A DNA stretch of 20,130 nt from an uncultured Actinomyces sp. Lineage in GTDB: Bacteria > Actinomycetota > Actinomycetes > Actinomycetales > Actinomycetaceae. A program made the position numbers and the translations under genes. The stretch spans positions 1 through 20,130 of the forward strand of contig CALHID010000265.1 in assembly GCA_938030835.1 (NCBI GenBank), written 5' to 3'. Under the pieces are notes generated by a model. The model was not told the DNA's origin, made no database searches, and worked only from the letters and a program-made list of their open reading frames with translations. Below, in pieces: positions 13,456 through 20,130 of this stretch (within the stretch, counting starts at the first letter, position 1; every line of letters starts with the position of its first letter).

Positions 13456-14537
13456 TTGGACTCATTATTGCCTTTGCAGTTGGTCTAGTCCTCTCAATAT
13501 CGCTCACCCCGCTGTTCATCCGCTACTTGGTACACAATCATTACGGACAGTTCATTCGTCAAGATGGCCCGACGTCACACATGACGAAGCGTGGCACCCC
13601 GACAATGGGTGGCGTTGTCATCATTTTCGCCACTGCCGTTGCATGGTTTATTGGAACCCTGACTAACGGTGGTCTTCCCTCGTGGTCAGGAATCCTTTTG
13701 GTATTCCTTTTCGTGGGAATCGGGTTCATCGGACTGCTTGATGACGCACTAAAAATCATGCATCAGCGCTCGCTTGGGCTGCATGCATGGGCAAAGATCG
13801 TCGGCCAAGTTGCTATTGCCTCGCTGTTCACGTGGGGTATCTTGACGATTCCGAATGTTCACGGACGCACCCCGGGCATCTTTGATATTTCCCTTGCTCG
13901 TCCCCTCGGATTGACCTTCACCCAGTGGGGGATTGTTGCGGCAGTCATCCTCATTGTCTTGTGGGTGAACTTCATCGTCGCTGCCTGGTCCAACGCAGTG
14001 AACTTGACCGATGGCTTGGATGGTCTGGCCGCCGGCGCAGGTATTTTTGTTTTCGTCGCCTACACCTTCATTTCGTACTTCCAGCTGCTTCAGTCCTGCT
14101 GGGGCGACACGGTCAATGTTGCCGCCTGCTACGACACCCGAGATCCTCTTTCCATCGCAATTTTCTGCTCCTCTTTGGTTGGTGCCCTGGCAGGTTTCCT
14201 GTGGTGGAATGCCTCTCCTGCCCAGATCTTCATGGGCGACACCGGCTCTCAGGCCATTGGTGCGGCAGTCGCCGGTGTTTCAATCCTGACCGACACTGAG
14301 TTCCTTGCGGTTTTGATCGGCGGGCTCTACGTCATTACGACTCTTTCGGATGTCATCCAGATCGGCGTCTTCAAACTCACGCACAAGCGTGTTTTCAGAA
14401 TGGCTCCTTTGCACCACCACTTTGAGCTCAAGGGGTGGAAAGAAATCACCATCGTTATTCGCTTCTGGCTCATCGCAGCGCTTTTCGCAGTGATGGGAGT
14501 TGGTCTCTTCTACGCGGAATGGGTGTCACAACTGTGA
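13452..14537 (+). CDS. mraY: MraY, phospho-MurNAc-pentapeptide transferase
   Basis: MraY transfers phospho-MurNAc-pentapeptide to undecaprenyl phosphate, making lipid I in the membrane. The 361-aa product is a polytopic protein with about ten hydrophobic helices. Signature motifs are DGPTSHMTKRGTPTMGG (38-54), LLDDALK (95-101; Asp97/Asp98), NAVNLTDGLDG (181-191), MGDTGS (261-266; catalytic Asp263) and the cytoplasmic APLHHHFELKGW (318-329). All expected acidic residues are present. It is coupled to murF by ATGA and to murD by GTGA. Confidence 0.97.
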   Translation: MIGLIIAFAVGLVLSISLTPLFIRYLVHNHYGQFIRQDGPTSHMTKRGTPTMGGVVIIFATAVAWFIGTLTNGGLPSWSGILLVFLFVGIGFIGLLDDALKIMHQRSLGLHAWAKIVGQVAIASLFTWGILTIPNVHGRTPGIFDISLARPLGLTFTQWGIVAAVILIVLWVNFIVAAWSNAVNLTDGLDGLAAGAGIFVFVAYTFISYFQLLQSCWGDTVNVAACYDTRDPLSIAIFCSSLVGALAGFLWWNASPAQIFMGDTGSQAIGAAVAGVSILTDTEFLAVLIGGLYVITTLSDVIQIGVFKLTHKRVFRMAPLHHHFELKGWKEITIVIRFWLIAALFAVMGVGLFYAEWVSQL

Positions 14538-15973
14538 ATTGGCAGGGCCGCTTCGCAATCCTCGGTTGGGGAGTATCTGGGAAGGCATCAGCACACGCAC
14601 TTGTAAAACGCGGTGCGCAGCTGTGTGCCTTCGACGGGAGAGCCCGCGAGGATGACCAGTCCGAAAACGACGCGAATGTCGAGTTTGTCAGCGAAGCTGA
14701 TTCTGATGCGCTGGCGCAGGCGGTCATCGATTGGAAGCCGGATTGCATTGTTGTCTCTCCGGGAATCCCCGCTCACCATCCCATTTTTCCGGCGGCAATA
14801 AATGCTGGTGTCGAACTGATTGGCGAGGTCGAACTGGCCTGGCGTCTTCAAGAAGATTCAGAGCACGCTGGCCGTCCGTGGCTATGTGTCACTGGAACCA
14901 ACGGCAAGACGACGACGGTTGGAATGCTGGGAGCAATGCTGCGAGCAGCAGGTGAGAACGCCGTCGAAGTTGGCAATATCGGCCTACCGATTTGTGAAGC
15001 CATTGATACCGATGCAACGGTCTTCGCTGTCGAGCTCTCATCCTTCCAGCTGCATACCGTATCGACTGTTTCTCCGCTGGCTTCTGTGTGTCTGAATGTC
15101 GACGCCGATCATCTTGATTGGCACGGCAGCGCACAGGCCTATGCAGCAGATAAGGCGAAGGTCTATCACCTGACTCAAAAAGCCTGTTTCTATCCCGCAT
15201 CCGATATCACCGTGGAGAACATGGTCGCCGAGGCCGATGTCGTCGAAGGAGCCCGGGCAATTGGATTGACCTTGGGGATTCCTTCAATCTCTCAGGTTGG
15301 TTGGGTTGAGGACGCGCTCGTTGAGCGTGCTTTTGTCGAGAAACGCCATATGCAGGCCCAATTCTTAGCTGAAGTCGATGACCTTCGCGTTGCCTACCAT
15401 GACGGTGTTACGGATGCTGCGCGTATGGATGCAACCGCTGCAGCCGGTCTTGCGCGCGCCTTTGGGGTGCCTCCAGAAGCAGTTGCGGAAGGTCTTCGAA
15501 GCTTTACCCCCGCTCATCACCGCCGTGCAGTGATTTCACATGCAGCCGATGTCACCTGGATTGATGATTCTAAGGCGACAAATGCCCATGCGGCCGTAGC
15601 TTCGCTGTCCGGAATTACTCCTGGCACTGCGGTGTGGATCGCAGGAGGAGATACGAAGGGCCAAGAGTTTGGTGACCTGGTTACTCGCGTTGCACCGGTT
15701 CTGCGAGGTGTTGTTGTCATCGGCAAGGATCGCAGTGCGATTGTGAATGCGCTGCGCCAGCGCACACCTCAAGTTCCCTTCGTTGAGGTCGACGGGCATG
15801 AGGACTGGATGTTCTCTGTCGTTAACGAGGCCGTGGCTCTGTCCCGCCCGGGAGATACAGTTGTGCTTGCACCCGCGTGCGCATCCTGGGATCAGTTCCG
15901 TTCCTATGCACAACGTGGGGATGTTTTCCGCGATGCGGTTAAACGTCTTGAAGCGAATTGGGCGGCGCAATGA
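14534..15973 (+). CDS. murD: MurD, UDP-MurNAc-L-alanine--D-glutamate ligase
   Basis: MurD adds D-Glu to UDP-MurNAc-L-Ala. From the GTG at 14534 the product is 479 aa: N-terminal nucleotide fold AILGWGVSGKASA (8-20), VVSPGIPAHHPIF (73-85), P-loop GTNGKTTT (121-128), VGNIGLP (146-152), ELSSFQL (167-173), NVDADHLDWHG (188-198), then IDDSKATNAHAA, IAGGDTKGQEF and LAPACASWDQF in the C-terminal domain. I preferred the GTG because it gives the same 4-nt GTGA overlap seen at neighbouring junctions; the in-frame ATG at 14519 (five residues earlier) is an alternative. An even earlier ATG at 14435 lies well inside mraY and is unlikely. The stop overlaps ftsW by ATGA. Confidence 0.95.
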   Translation: MNWQGRFAILGWGVSGKASAHALVKRGAQLCAFDGRAREDDQSENDANVEFVSEADSDALAQAVIDWKPDCIVVSPGIPAHHPIFPAAINAGVELIGEVELAWRLQEDSEHAGRPWLCVTGTNGKTTTVGMLGAMLRAAGENAVEVGNIGLPICEAIDTDATVFAVELSSFQLHTVSTVSPLASVCLNVDADHLDWHGSAQAYAADKAKVYHLTQKACFYPASDITVENMVAEADVVEGARAIGLTLGIPSISQVGWVEDALVERAFVEKRHMQAQFLAEVDDLRVAYHDGVTDAARMDATAAAGLARAFGVPPEAVAEGLRSFTPAHHRRAVISHAADVTWIDDSKATNAHAAVASLSGITPGTAVWIAGGDTKGQEFGDLVTRVAPVLRGVVVIGKDRSAIVNALRQRTPQVPFVEVDGHEDWMFSVVNEAVALSRPGDTVVLAPACASWDQFRSYAQRGDVFRDAVKRLEANWAAQ

Positions 15974-17253
15974 GCTCCCTACTGGAGCGCCTGCATATCC
16001 CGCGTTTCGAATTCGCGTCGAAAGAACGTGGAGATCGGGTGTATTCGCCTGTCGCCACCTACTATCTGATCGTTATCCCCGCACTCATTTTGACCGTTTT
16101 CGGTTTGGTGATGGGGTTTTCAGCTTCTGCAGTGACGACTATCGCCAGTGGTGGCAGTCCCTACTCGGCATTCTTGCGTCAGCTGCTCATTATTGGCGTC
16201 TCCTTCCTGCTAGCGGCGATTTTTATCCAAAGAATCCCCTCGGCAGTGTGGTACCGCCTTGCGCCGGCCATTTATCTTGCGGCCCTGTTTTTCCAGGCAC
16301 TAGTCATGACACCACTGGCGGCATCACAGGGCGGAAACACTAACTGGGTGTCGCTTCCCGGACTTGGAACATTCCAGCCCTCGGAGTTTCTCAAACTGGC
16401 GTTGATCGTTGCCTTGGGACGCTCACTGTCGCGGGAAGGCGCTCGCCGCAATGACTGGCGACAGATGGCAGTCACGGTAGGGCTTCCCATTCTTGGTGCT
16501 CTTGTCGACGTCATGCTCGGTAAGGACATGGGCACTGCGATGGTCATGGCTGCAGGAGCGTTTGGCGCCATCTGGGTTGCGCGGCTTCCACGCAAGTGGT
16601 TTGCAGTTATTTTTCTTTCTGCGATTCCAGTTGCTGTCTTCTTAGTTTTCCAAAATCCCACACGTATGAAGAGAATTCTTGCAATTCTTCCGTGGAATCG
16701 TCCCGCGCGTAACCTTTCGGCCCCCGAGCAGATTGACCACGCGCTGTGGGCACTTGGCTCGGGAGGACTAACGGGTCTTGGCCCTGGCGCATCTCGAGAA
16801 AAATGGAACTATCTCCAGGCAGCGCATACCGACTTCATCTTGGCAATTATTGGCGAAGAATTTGGCCTCTTAGGGACGCTGACCATTGTTGCGTGCATCT
16901 GTTTGATGATTTGGGGGATGGTACGGCTCATCCACTCAACCAATTCGTTCTTCGCAACAATTGTCAGTGGTGGCATCGCTGCATGGATCGGCATTCAGGC
17001 GATTATTAATATTGCGTCTGTGACTGGGCTTGGTCCGGTTATTGGCGTGCCTCTGCCACTGGTGTCTTATGGCGGTTCGTCCTACCTCTTCACGATTTCG
17101 GCCATTGCATTGGTTGCTGCTTGCGCGCGTGAGAACGCGGGAATGCCTATGGGACTGAAATTTTCGGCGGGATCCTCGCGCGACCCGCGGCTTTCGCGTC
17201 GACGCCGCCGCGCAGGAAAGGCTAGCGCTGGATCTACGGAAGGAACACGATGA
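15970..17253 (+). CDS. ftsW: FtsW, SEDS-family septal peptidoglycan glycosyltransferase
   Basis: FtsW polymerises lipid II at the septum with FtsI. The 427-aa polytopic protein has about ten transmembrane segments and the SEDS motifs FQPSEFLKLALI (135-146), GLGPGASREKWNYL (269-282) and AAHTDFILAIIGEEFG (284-299), where Asp288 is the expected catalytic residue, then GVPLPLVSYGGSSYL near the end. The C-terminal tail is strongly basic (SRRRRRAGKAS) and should lie in the cytoplasm. FtsW is preferred over RodA because of the dcw position beside murD and murG. I chose the ATG at 15970 for the ATGA overlap with murD; an in-frame ATG at 15958 adds four residues. Confidence 0.95.
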   Translation: MSSLLERLHIPRFEFASKERGDRVYSPVATYYLIVIPALILTVFGLVMGFSASAVTTIASGGSPYSAFLRQLLIIGVSFLLAAIFIQRIPSAVWYRLAPAIYLAALFFQALVMTPLAASQGGNTNWVSLPGLGTFQPSEFLKLALIVALGRSLSREGARRNDWRQMAVTVGLPILGALVDVMLGKDMGTAMVMAAGAFGAIWVARLPRKWFAVIFLSAIPVAVFLVFQNPTRMKRILAILPWNRPARNLSAPEQIDHALWALGSGGLTGLGPGASREKWNYLQAAHTDFILAIIGEEFGLLGTLTIVACICLMIWGMVRLIHSTNSFFATIVSGGIAAWIGIQAIINIASVTGLGPVIGVPLPLVSYGGSSYLFTISAIALVAACARENAGMPMGLKFSAGSSRDPRLSRRRRRAGKASAGSTEGTR

Positions 17254-18377
17254 CAAAGAAGATTGTTCTTGCAGGTGGTGGCACCGCTGGGCACGTGAAC
17301 CCCTTACTGTCGACCGCATTGGAACTTCGTTCACGCGGGTATGACGTCGTTGCTCTTGGAACCTCTCAGGGGCTGGAAACAACGCTGGTTCCCGCTGCGG
17401 GTGTCGAGTTGGTGACTATTGAGCGTGTTCCGCTGCCACGTAAACCTTCTCTGCAGTTCTTCTCTCTGCCGGGGCGTATGAAGCGTGCGATTGCACAGTG
17501 CCGCTCAGCCCTGAGTGGGGCAGATGCGCTCGTTGGTTTCGGCGGATATGTTTCTACTCCCGCATACCTTGCCGCACGAAAGATGAATCTTCCGATCATC
17601 ATCCATGAGCAGAACGCCCGTCCTGGACTCGCTAACCGAGTCGGTGCGCGCTGGGCATCGGCCTTGGGATTGACTTTTCCCTCGACTCCTTTGAAGGCAA
17701 AGCACGGAGTGACTGTGGTGACCGGTCTTCCTCTGCGTCCCGCCATCCAGGCTCTTGCCGCCGCTCGTACCACCGAAGAAGGACGTGAATCTGCGCGCCG
17801 CGCGGCGGCCTCGAAGTTGGGGGTCGACCCCAATATGCAGACCCTCCTCATCACCGGCGGTTCCTTGGGAGCTCTCAATGTGAACCGCGCGATGGTGAAA
17901 GTCGCCGCTGAGCTGCCCGAAGGGGTGCAGGTTGTCCATCTCACCGGCAAGGGGAAGGACCAAGAGGTTCGCGATGCGGTGAAGGCAGCTGGTGTTGCTG
18001 ATCGTTGGCACGTCATTGACTACCTCTCCACAATGGAAGACGCGCTTGCCGTTGCCGATTTGGTCGTGTGTCGCTCGGGCGCGGGTACGGTTGCTGAAAT
18101 GACCGCACTGGGACTGCCCTGCGTGTATGTTCCGCTTCCCATCGGTAATGGTGAGCAGAAGTTGAACGCCGCGGATCATGTTGCGCAAGGTGGTGCGCTT
18201 CTTGTTGCAGACCACGACCTGACTTCTGATTACGTTCGGGGCACGATCTTCCCGCTGCTCGGGAGCGAAAAACTTTCTGAAATGGCCATCGCGTCCCGCG
18301 CGCTTGCGCACCCCGATGGCGCCCAACAACTTGCTGACCTTATTGAATCGACTCTTCAGAAGAAGGACCAGAAGTGA
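17250..18377 (+). CDS. murG: MurG, lipid II-forming GlcNAc transferase
   Basis: MurG transfers GlcNAc from UDP-GlcNAc to lipid I at the inner membrane face, giving lipid II. The 375-aa GT-B enzyme has the N-terminal glycine loop GGGTAGHVNP (9-18), GFGGYVSTPAYLAA (96-109), HEQNARPGLANR (119-130), TGGSLGA (202-208), SGAGTVAE (276-283) and PLPIGNGEQKLNA (295-307) for UDP-GlcNAc binding. All family loops are intact. GGAAGGA lies upstream of the ATG, which overlaps the ftsW stop in ATGA. The end overlaps murC by GTGA. Confidence 0.97.
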   Translation: MTKKIVLAGGGTAGHVNPLLSTALELRSRGYDVVALGTSQGLETTLVPAAGVELVTIERVPLPRKPSLQFFSLPGRMKRAIAQCRSALSGADALVGFGGYVSTPAYLAARKMNLPIIIHEQNARPGLANRVGARWASALGLTFPSTPLKAKHGVTVVTGLPLRPAIQALAAARTTEEGRESARRAAASKLGVDPNMQTLLITGGSLGALNVNRAMVKVAAELPEGVQVVHLTGKGKDQEVRDAVKAAGVADRWHVIDYLSTMEDALAVADLVVCRSGAGTVAEMTALGLPCVYVPLPIGNGEQKLNAADHVAQGGALLVADHDLTSDYVRGTIFPLLGSEKLSEMAIASRALAHPDGAQQLADLIESTLQKKDQK

Positions 18378-19780
18378 GTACTTCGCATCGCTTCCATCTC
18401 ATCGGTATCGGCGGCGCTGGAATGTCAGTGGTTGCTGAGCTTCTTAAGGATCGAGGTCTTGAGGTTTCTGGTTCTGACCAGAAGGAATCTCCCATTCTTG
18501 ATCACCTCCGTGATGCAGGAATTGAGGTGTTTGTTGGTCATGATGCTGCCCATGTTCCTGCTGACGCTGTAGTTGTTGTGTCCACCGCGGTACGTGAGAG
18601 TAACCCGGAGCTGGCCGAGGCCCGTCGACGCGGGCAAAGCGTCATTCACCGTTCCCAGGCTCTGGCTCTGGCTGCAAGCGGTATGCGTTTTGTGGCAGTT
18701 GCGGGAGCACACGGGAAGACAACGACTTCAGCGATGCTCTCGATGGCACTTCGTGATGCCGGTGAAGATCCCTCGATTGCAGTCGGTGCGGTGATTCCTC
18801 AGCTGGGCTCGGGTGCCTACTTGGGCAGCGGAGATATTTTCGTTGCCGAGGCCGATGAATCCGATGGCTCCTTCCTCAACTACACTCCGTGGATCGAGAT
18901 TGTCACCAATGTCGAACCTGATCACTTGGATCGCTATGGTTCGCGCGAAGCTTTTGAGCAGGTTTTCGTTGACTTTGTTGGCTGTCTACGCCAGGGCGGA
19001 ACCTTGGTGTGCTGCGGAGAAGATGGTGGAAGTGCCCGTTTGGCTCGATATGCCCGAACTCAGGGCATTGATACCGTGACCTACTCGCGCTCCGGTCATG
19101 AGAGCGCAGACTTGGGCGGAAGCGCAGATGTCATCATCGAAGAGGCTCATACTGATGGCCATACCGCTTCGGCGCTCTTGGCCTGGGGTGATGTGAAGGC
19201 CGAAATTCATCTGACAGTTCCTGGAATTCATAATCTTCTCAATGCCTGTGCGGCTTGGATTGCAGGAGTTCGCTTGGGAACCGACGCGCAGACCATGGCT
19301 CACTCTCTTGCTGCATTTGCTGGAACTTCTCGGCGCTTCGAGTTCAAGGGACAGATTGGCAGCCGTCGTCTGTTTGATGACTATGCACACCATCCCACCG
19401 AGGTCGCTGCAGCATTGCAGCAGGCTCGTACTGCAGCCGGTGATGGGGAAGTAAGCGTGGTTTTCCAACCGCACCTGTATTCGCGTACTCAGGCTTTCGC
19501 CGAGCGCTTTGCCCAGGCACTTTCACATGCGGATCACGTCTACGTCTGCGATATTTACGGCGCGCGTGAGGATCCGGTGCCCGGCGTAACTTCTCAGCTC
19601 ATTACTTCGCATCTGTCTCGAGCACACTACGTTCCCGATATGCATGAGGCCGCACGTATGGCTGCCCGCGAGCTCGGCGAGGACGGAATCTTAGTCACAA
19701 TGGGTGCTGGCTCAATTACGCAGGCCGGTAGCGATGTTCTGGATGAGTGGGAGCACGAGGAGCAGGGGAGCGGCCAGTGA
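18374..19780 (+). CDS. murC: MurC, UDP-MurNAc--L-alanine ligase
   Basis: MurC adds L-Ala to UDP-MurNAc, the first step of stem peptide assembly. The 468-aa product has FHLIGIGGAGMSVVAELL (7-24), GAHGKTTTSAML (111-122), EADESDGSF (159-167), NVEPDHLDRYGS (179-190), GIHNLLNA (284-291), GTSRRFE (317-323) and DDYAHHPTEV (335-344), a complete Mur ligase set with the MurC-specific AHHPTE. It starts with GTG inside the murG stop (GTGA) and its own stop overlaps the GTG of the next gene, so translation is probably coupled. No frameshift or missing motif is seen. Confidence 0.97.
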   Translation: MSTSHRFHLIGIGGAGMSVVAELLKDRGLEVSGSDQKESPILDHLRDAGIEVFVGHDAAHVPADAVVVVSTAVRESNPELAEARRRGQSVIHRSQALALAASGMRFVAVAGAHGKTTTSAMLSMALRDAGEDPSIAVGAVIPQLGSGAYLGSGDIFVAEADESDGSFLNYTPWIEIVTNVEPDHLDRYGSREAFEQVFVDFVGCLRQGGTLVCCGEDGGSARLARYARTQGIDTVTYSRSGHESADLGGSADVIIEEAHTDGHTASALLAWGDVKAEIHLTVPGIHNLLNACAAWIAGVRLGTDAQTMAHSLAAFAGTSRRFEFKGQIGSRRLFDDYAHHPTEVAAALQQARTAAGDGEVSVVFQPHLYSRTQAFAERFAQALSHADHVYVCDIYGAREDPVPGVTSQLITSHLSRAHYVPDMHEAARMAARELGEDGILVTMGAGSITQAGSDVLDEWEHEEQGSGQ

Positions 19781-20130
19781 AGCAGCCCCCGCGCCCCCGT
19801 CGTTCCCGTTTTTCTTCCGCTCCCGAGGCCTCTTCTGTGCCAGAGGTTTCTTCTGAGGCCTCGCAGGACTTTGCCGCGCCCGAGGAAGCACCCGGGGAAG
19901 GTTACTCTTCCGCTACCGTTGCTTCTTCTCCCGAGGCCGTGCTTTCGGATCGCCCTGCGCCCTCTTTGGCTCAGGCCTCGTCGGCAGAGGAAAAGAAAGA
20001 GACAGAACGCGCTGCACGTAGGAAGCGAAATCGCGAGTTACGTCGCGCGAGGCGTGAGGCACGCGCACAGCCACCCAGTAGCGGAGAACTGCTCAACCGT
20101 CCATTGGGGCAATCGGATGCGGCTGCGATT
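19777..20130 (+). CDS. ftsQ: FtsQ, divisome protein (5' part, cut by window end)
   Basis: The frame opens with GTG at 19777 (GTGA overlap with the murC stop) and remains open for 118 codons to the window end. The visible part is a cytoplasmic N-terminal tail: a basic start MKQPPRPRRSRFSS, then a Ser/Ala/Pro/Glu-rich stretch, then a strongly basic helix-like segment (RRKRNRELRRARREARAQ). The transmembrane helix and POTRA domain expected of FtsQ would lie beyond the window. The assignment rests mainly on gene order (murC-ftsQ) and on the charged actinobacterial-type tail. FtsQ links FtsL/FtsB to the division ring. Confidence 0.75.
   Translation, partial: MKQPPRPRRSRFSSAPEASSVPEVSSEASQDFAAPEEAPGEGYSSATVASSPEAVLSDRPAPSLAQASSAEEKKETERAARRKRNRELRRARREARAQPPSSGELLNRPLGQSDAAAI

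Noticed and set aside
17505..18329. Long open frame (274 codons) antisense to murG
   Set aside because: Fully inside murG with no family motifs; a shadow frame.
1..20130. CRISPR arrays, insertion sequences, tRNA or rRNA genes
   Set aside because: No spaced direct repeats, transposase motifs, tRNA cloverleaf ends or rRNA sequence were recognised on either strand.

Overview
The window carries an actinobacterial chromosome segment. By eye the base composition is moderately GC-rich. The block lexA / LysM cell-division-inhibitor-like gene / nrdR, and the pairing of a DUF3040 gene with mraZ, are both typical of Actinobacteria. The absence of murE from the division and cell-wall (dcw) cluster, together with the moderate GC content, makes me think of an Actinomycetaceae-like organism, but the genus cannot be fixed from this sequence. 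No mobile elements, CRISPR arrays, tRNA or rRNA genes were seen.

Region 1 (1-1888) is an SOS module. lexA (minus strand) is divergent from a small membrane-anchored LysM protein of the DivS/ChiZ/YneA kind, followed by nrdR. The 185-bp intergenic region holds three LexA-box-like palindromes. One overlaps the lexA -35 element. The other two abut as a 31-bp double site over the -10 region and start point of the LysM gene. nrdR appears to be read as a leaderless mRNA from its own promoter.

Region 2 (1975-8062) is a mixed housekeeping block. It contains a HelD-type RNA polymerase-associated helicase (minus), a PAC2-family protein (plus), a spermidine-synthase-like methyltransferase-fold protein (minus), DNA polymerase IV dinB (plus) and a small DUF3040 membrane protein. 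The PAC2 and spermidine-synthase-like genes converge so tightly that their stop codons share one CTAG. The block ends in a strong intrinsic terminator at 8030-8062.

Region 3 (8063-20130) is the dcw cluster, in order mraZ-rsmH-ftsL-ftsI-murF-mraY-murD-ftsW-murG-murC-ftsQ (ftsQ is cut by the window end). From rsmH on, every junction is a 4-nt ATGA or GTGA stop/start overlap except ftsI-murF, which has a 42-nt gap. That is where murE normally sits, and murE is missing. The 283-bp leader before mraZ holds oppositely oriented pairs of MraZ-box-like GTGGRG repeats, a 13-bp inverted repeat and a 16-bp perfect palindrome.

Together the cluster covers transcriptional control (MraZ), 16S rRNA methylation (RsmH), the septal synthase core (FtsL, FtsI, FtsW, FtsQ), and lipid II synthesis from UDP-MurNAc (MurC, MurD, MurF, MraY, MurG), with only the MurE step absent. 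The SOS module upstream probably supplies a damage-induced brake on the same division machinery. I did not find a clearly novel system. The most interesting signals are the regulatory architecture of the two intergenic regions and the missing murE.
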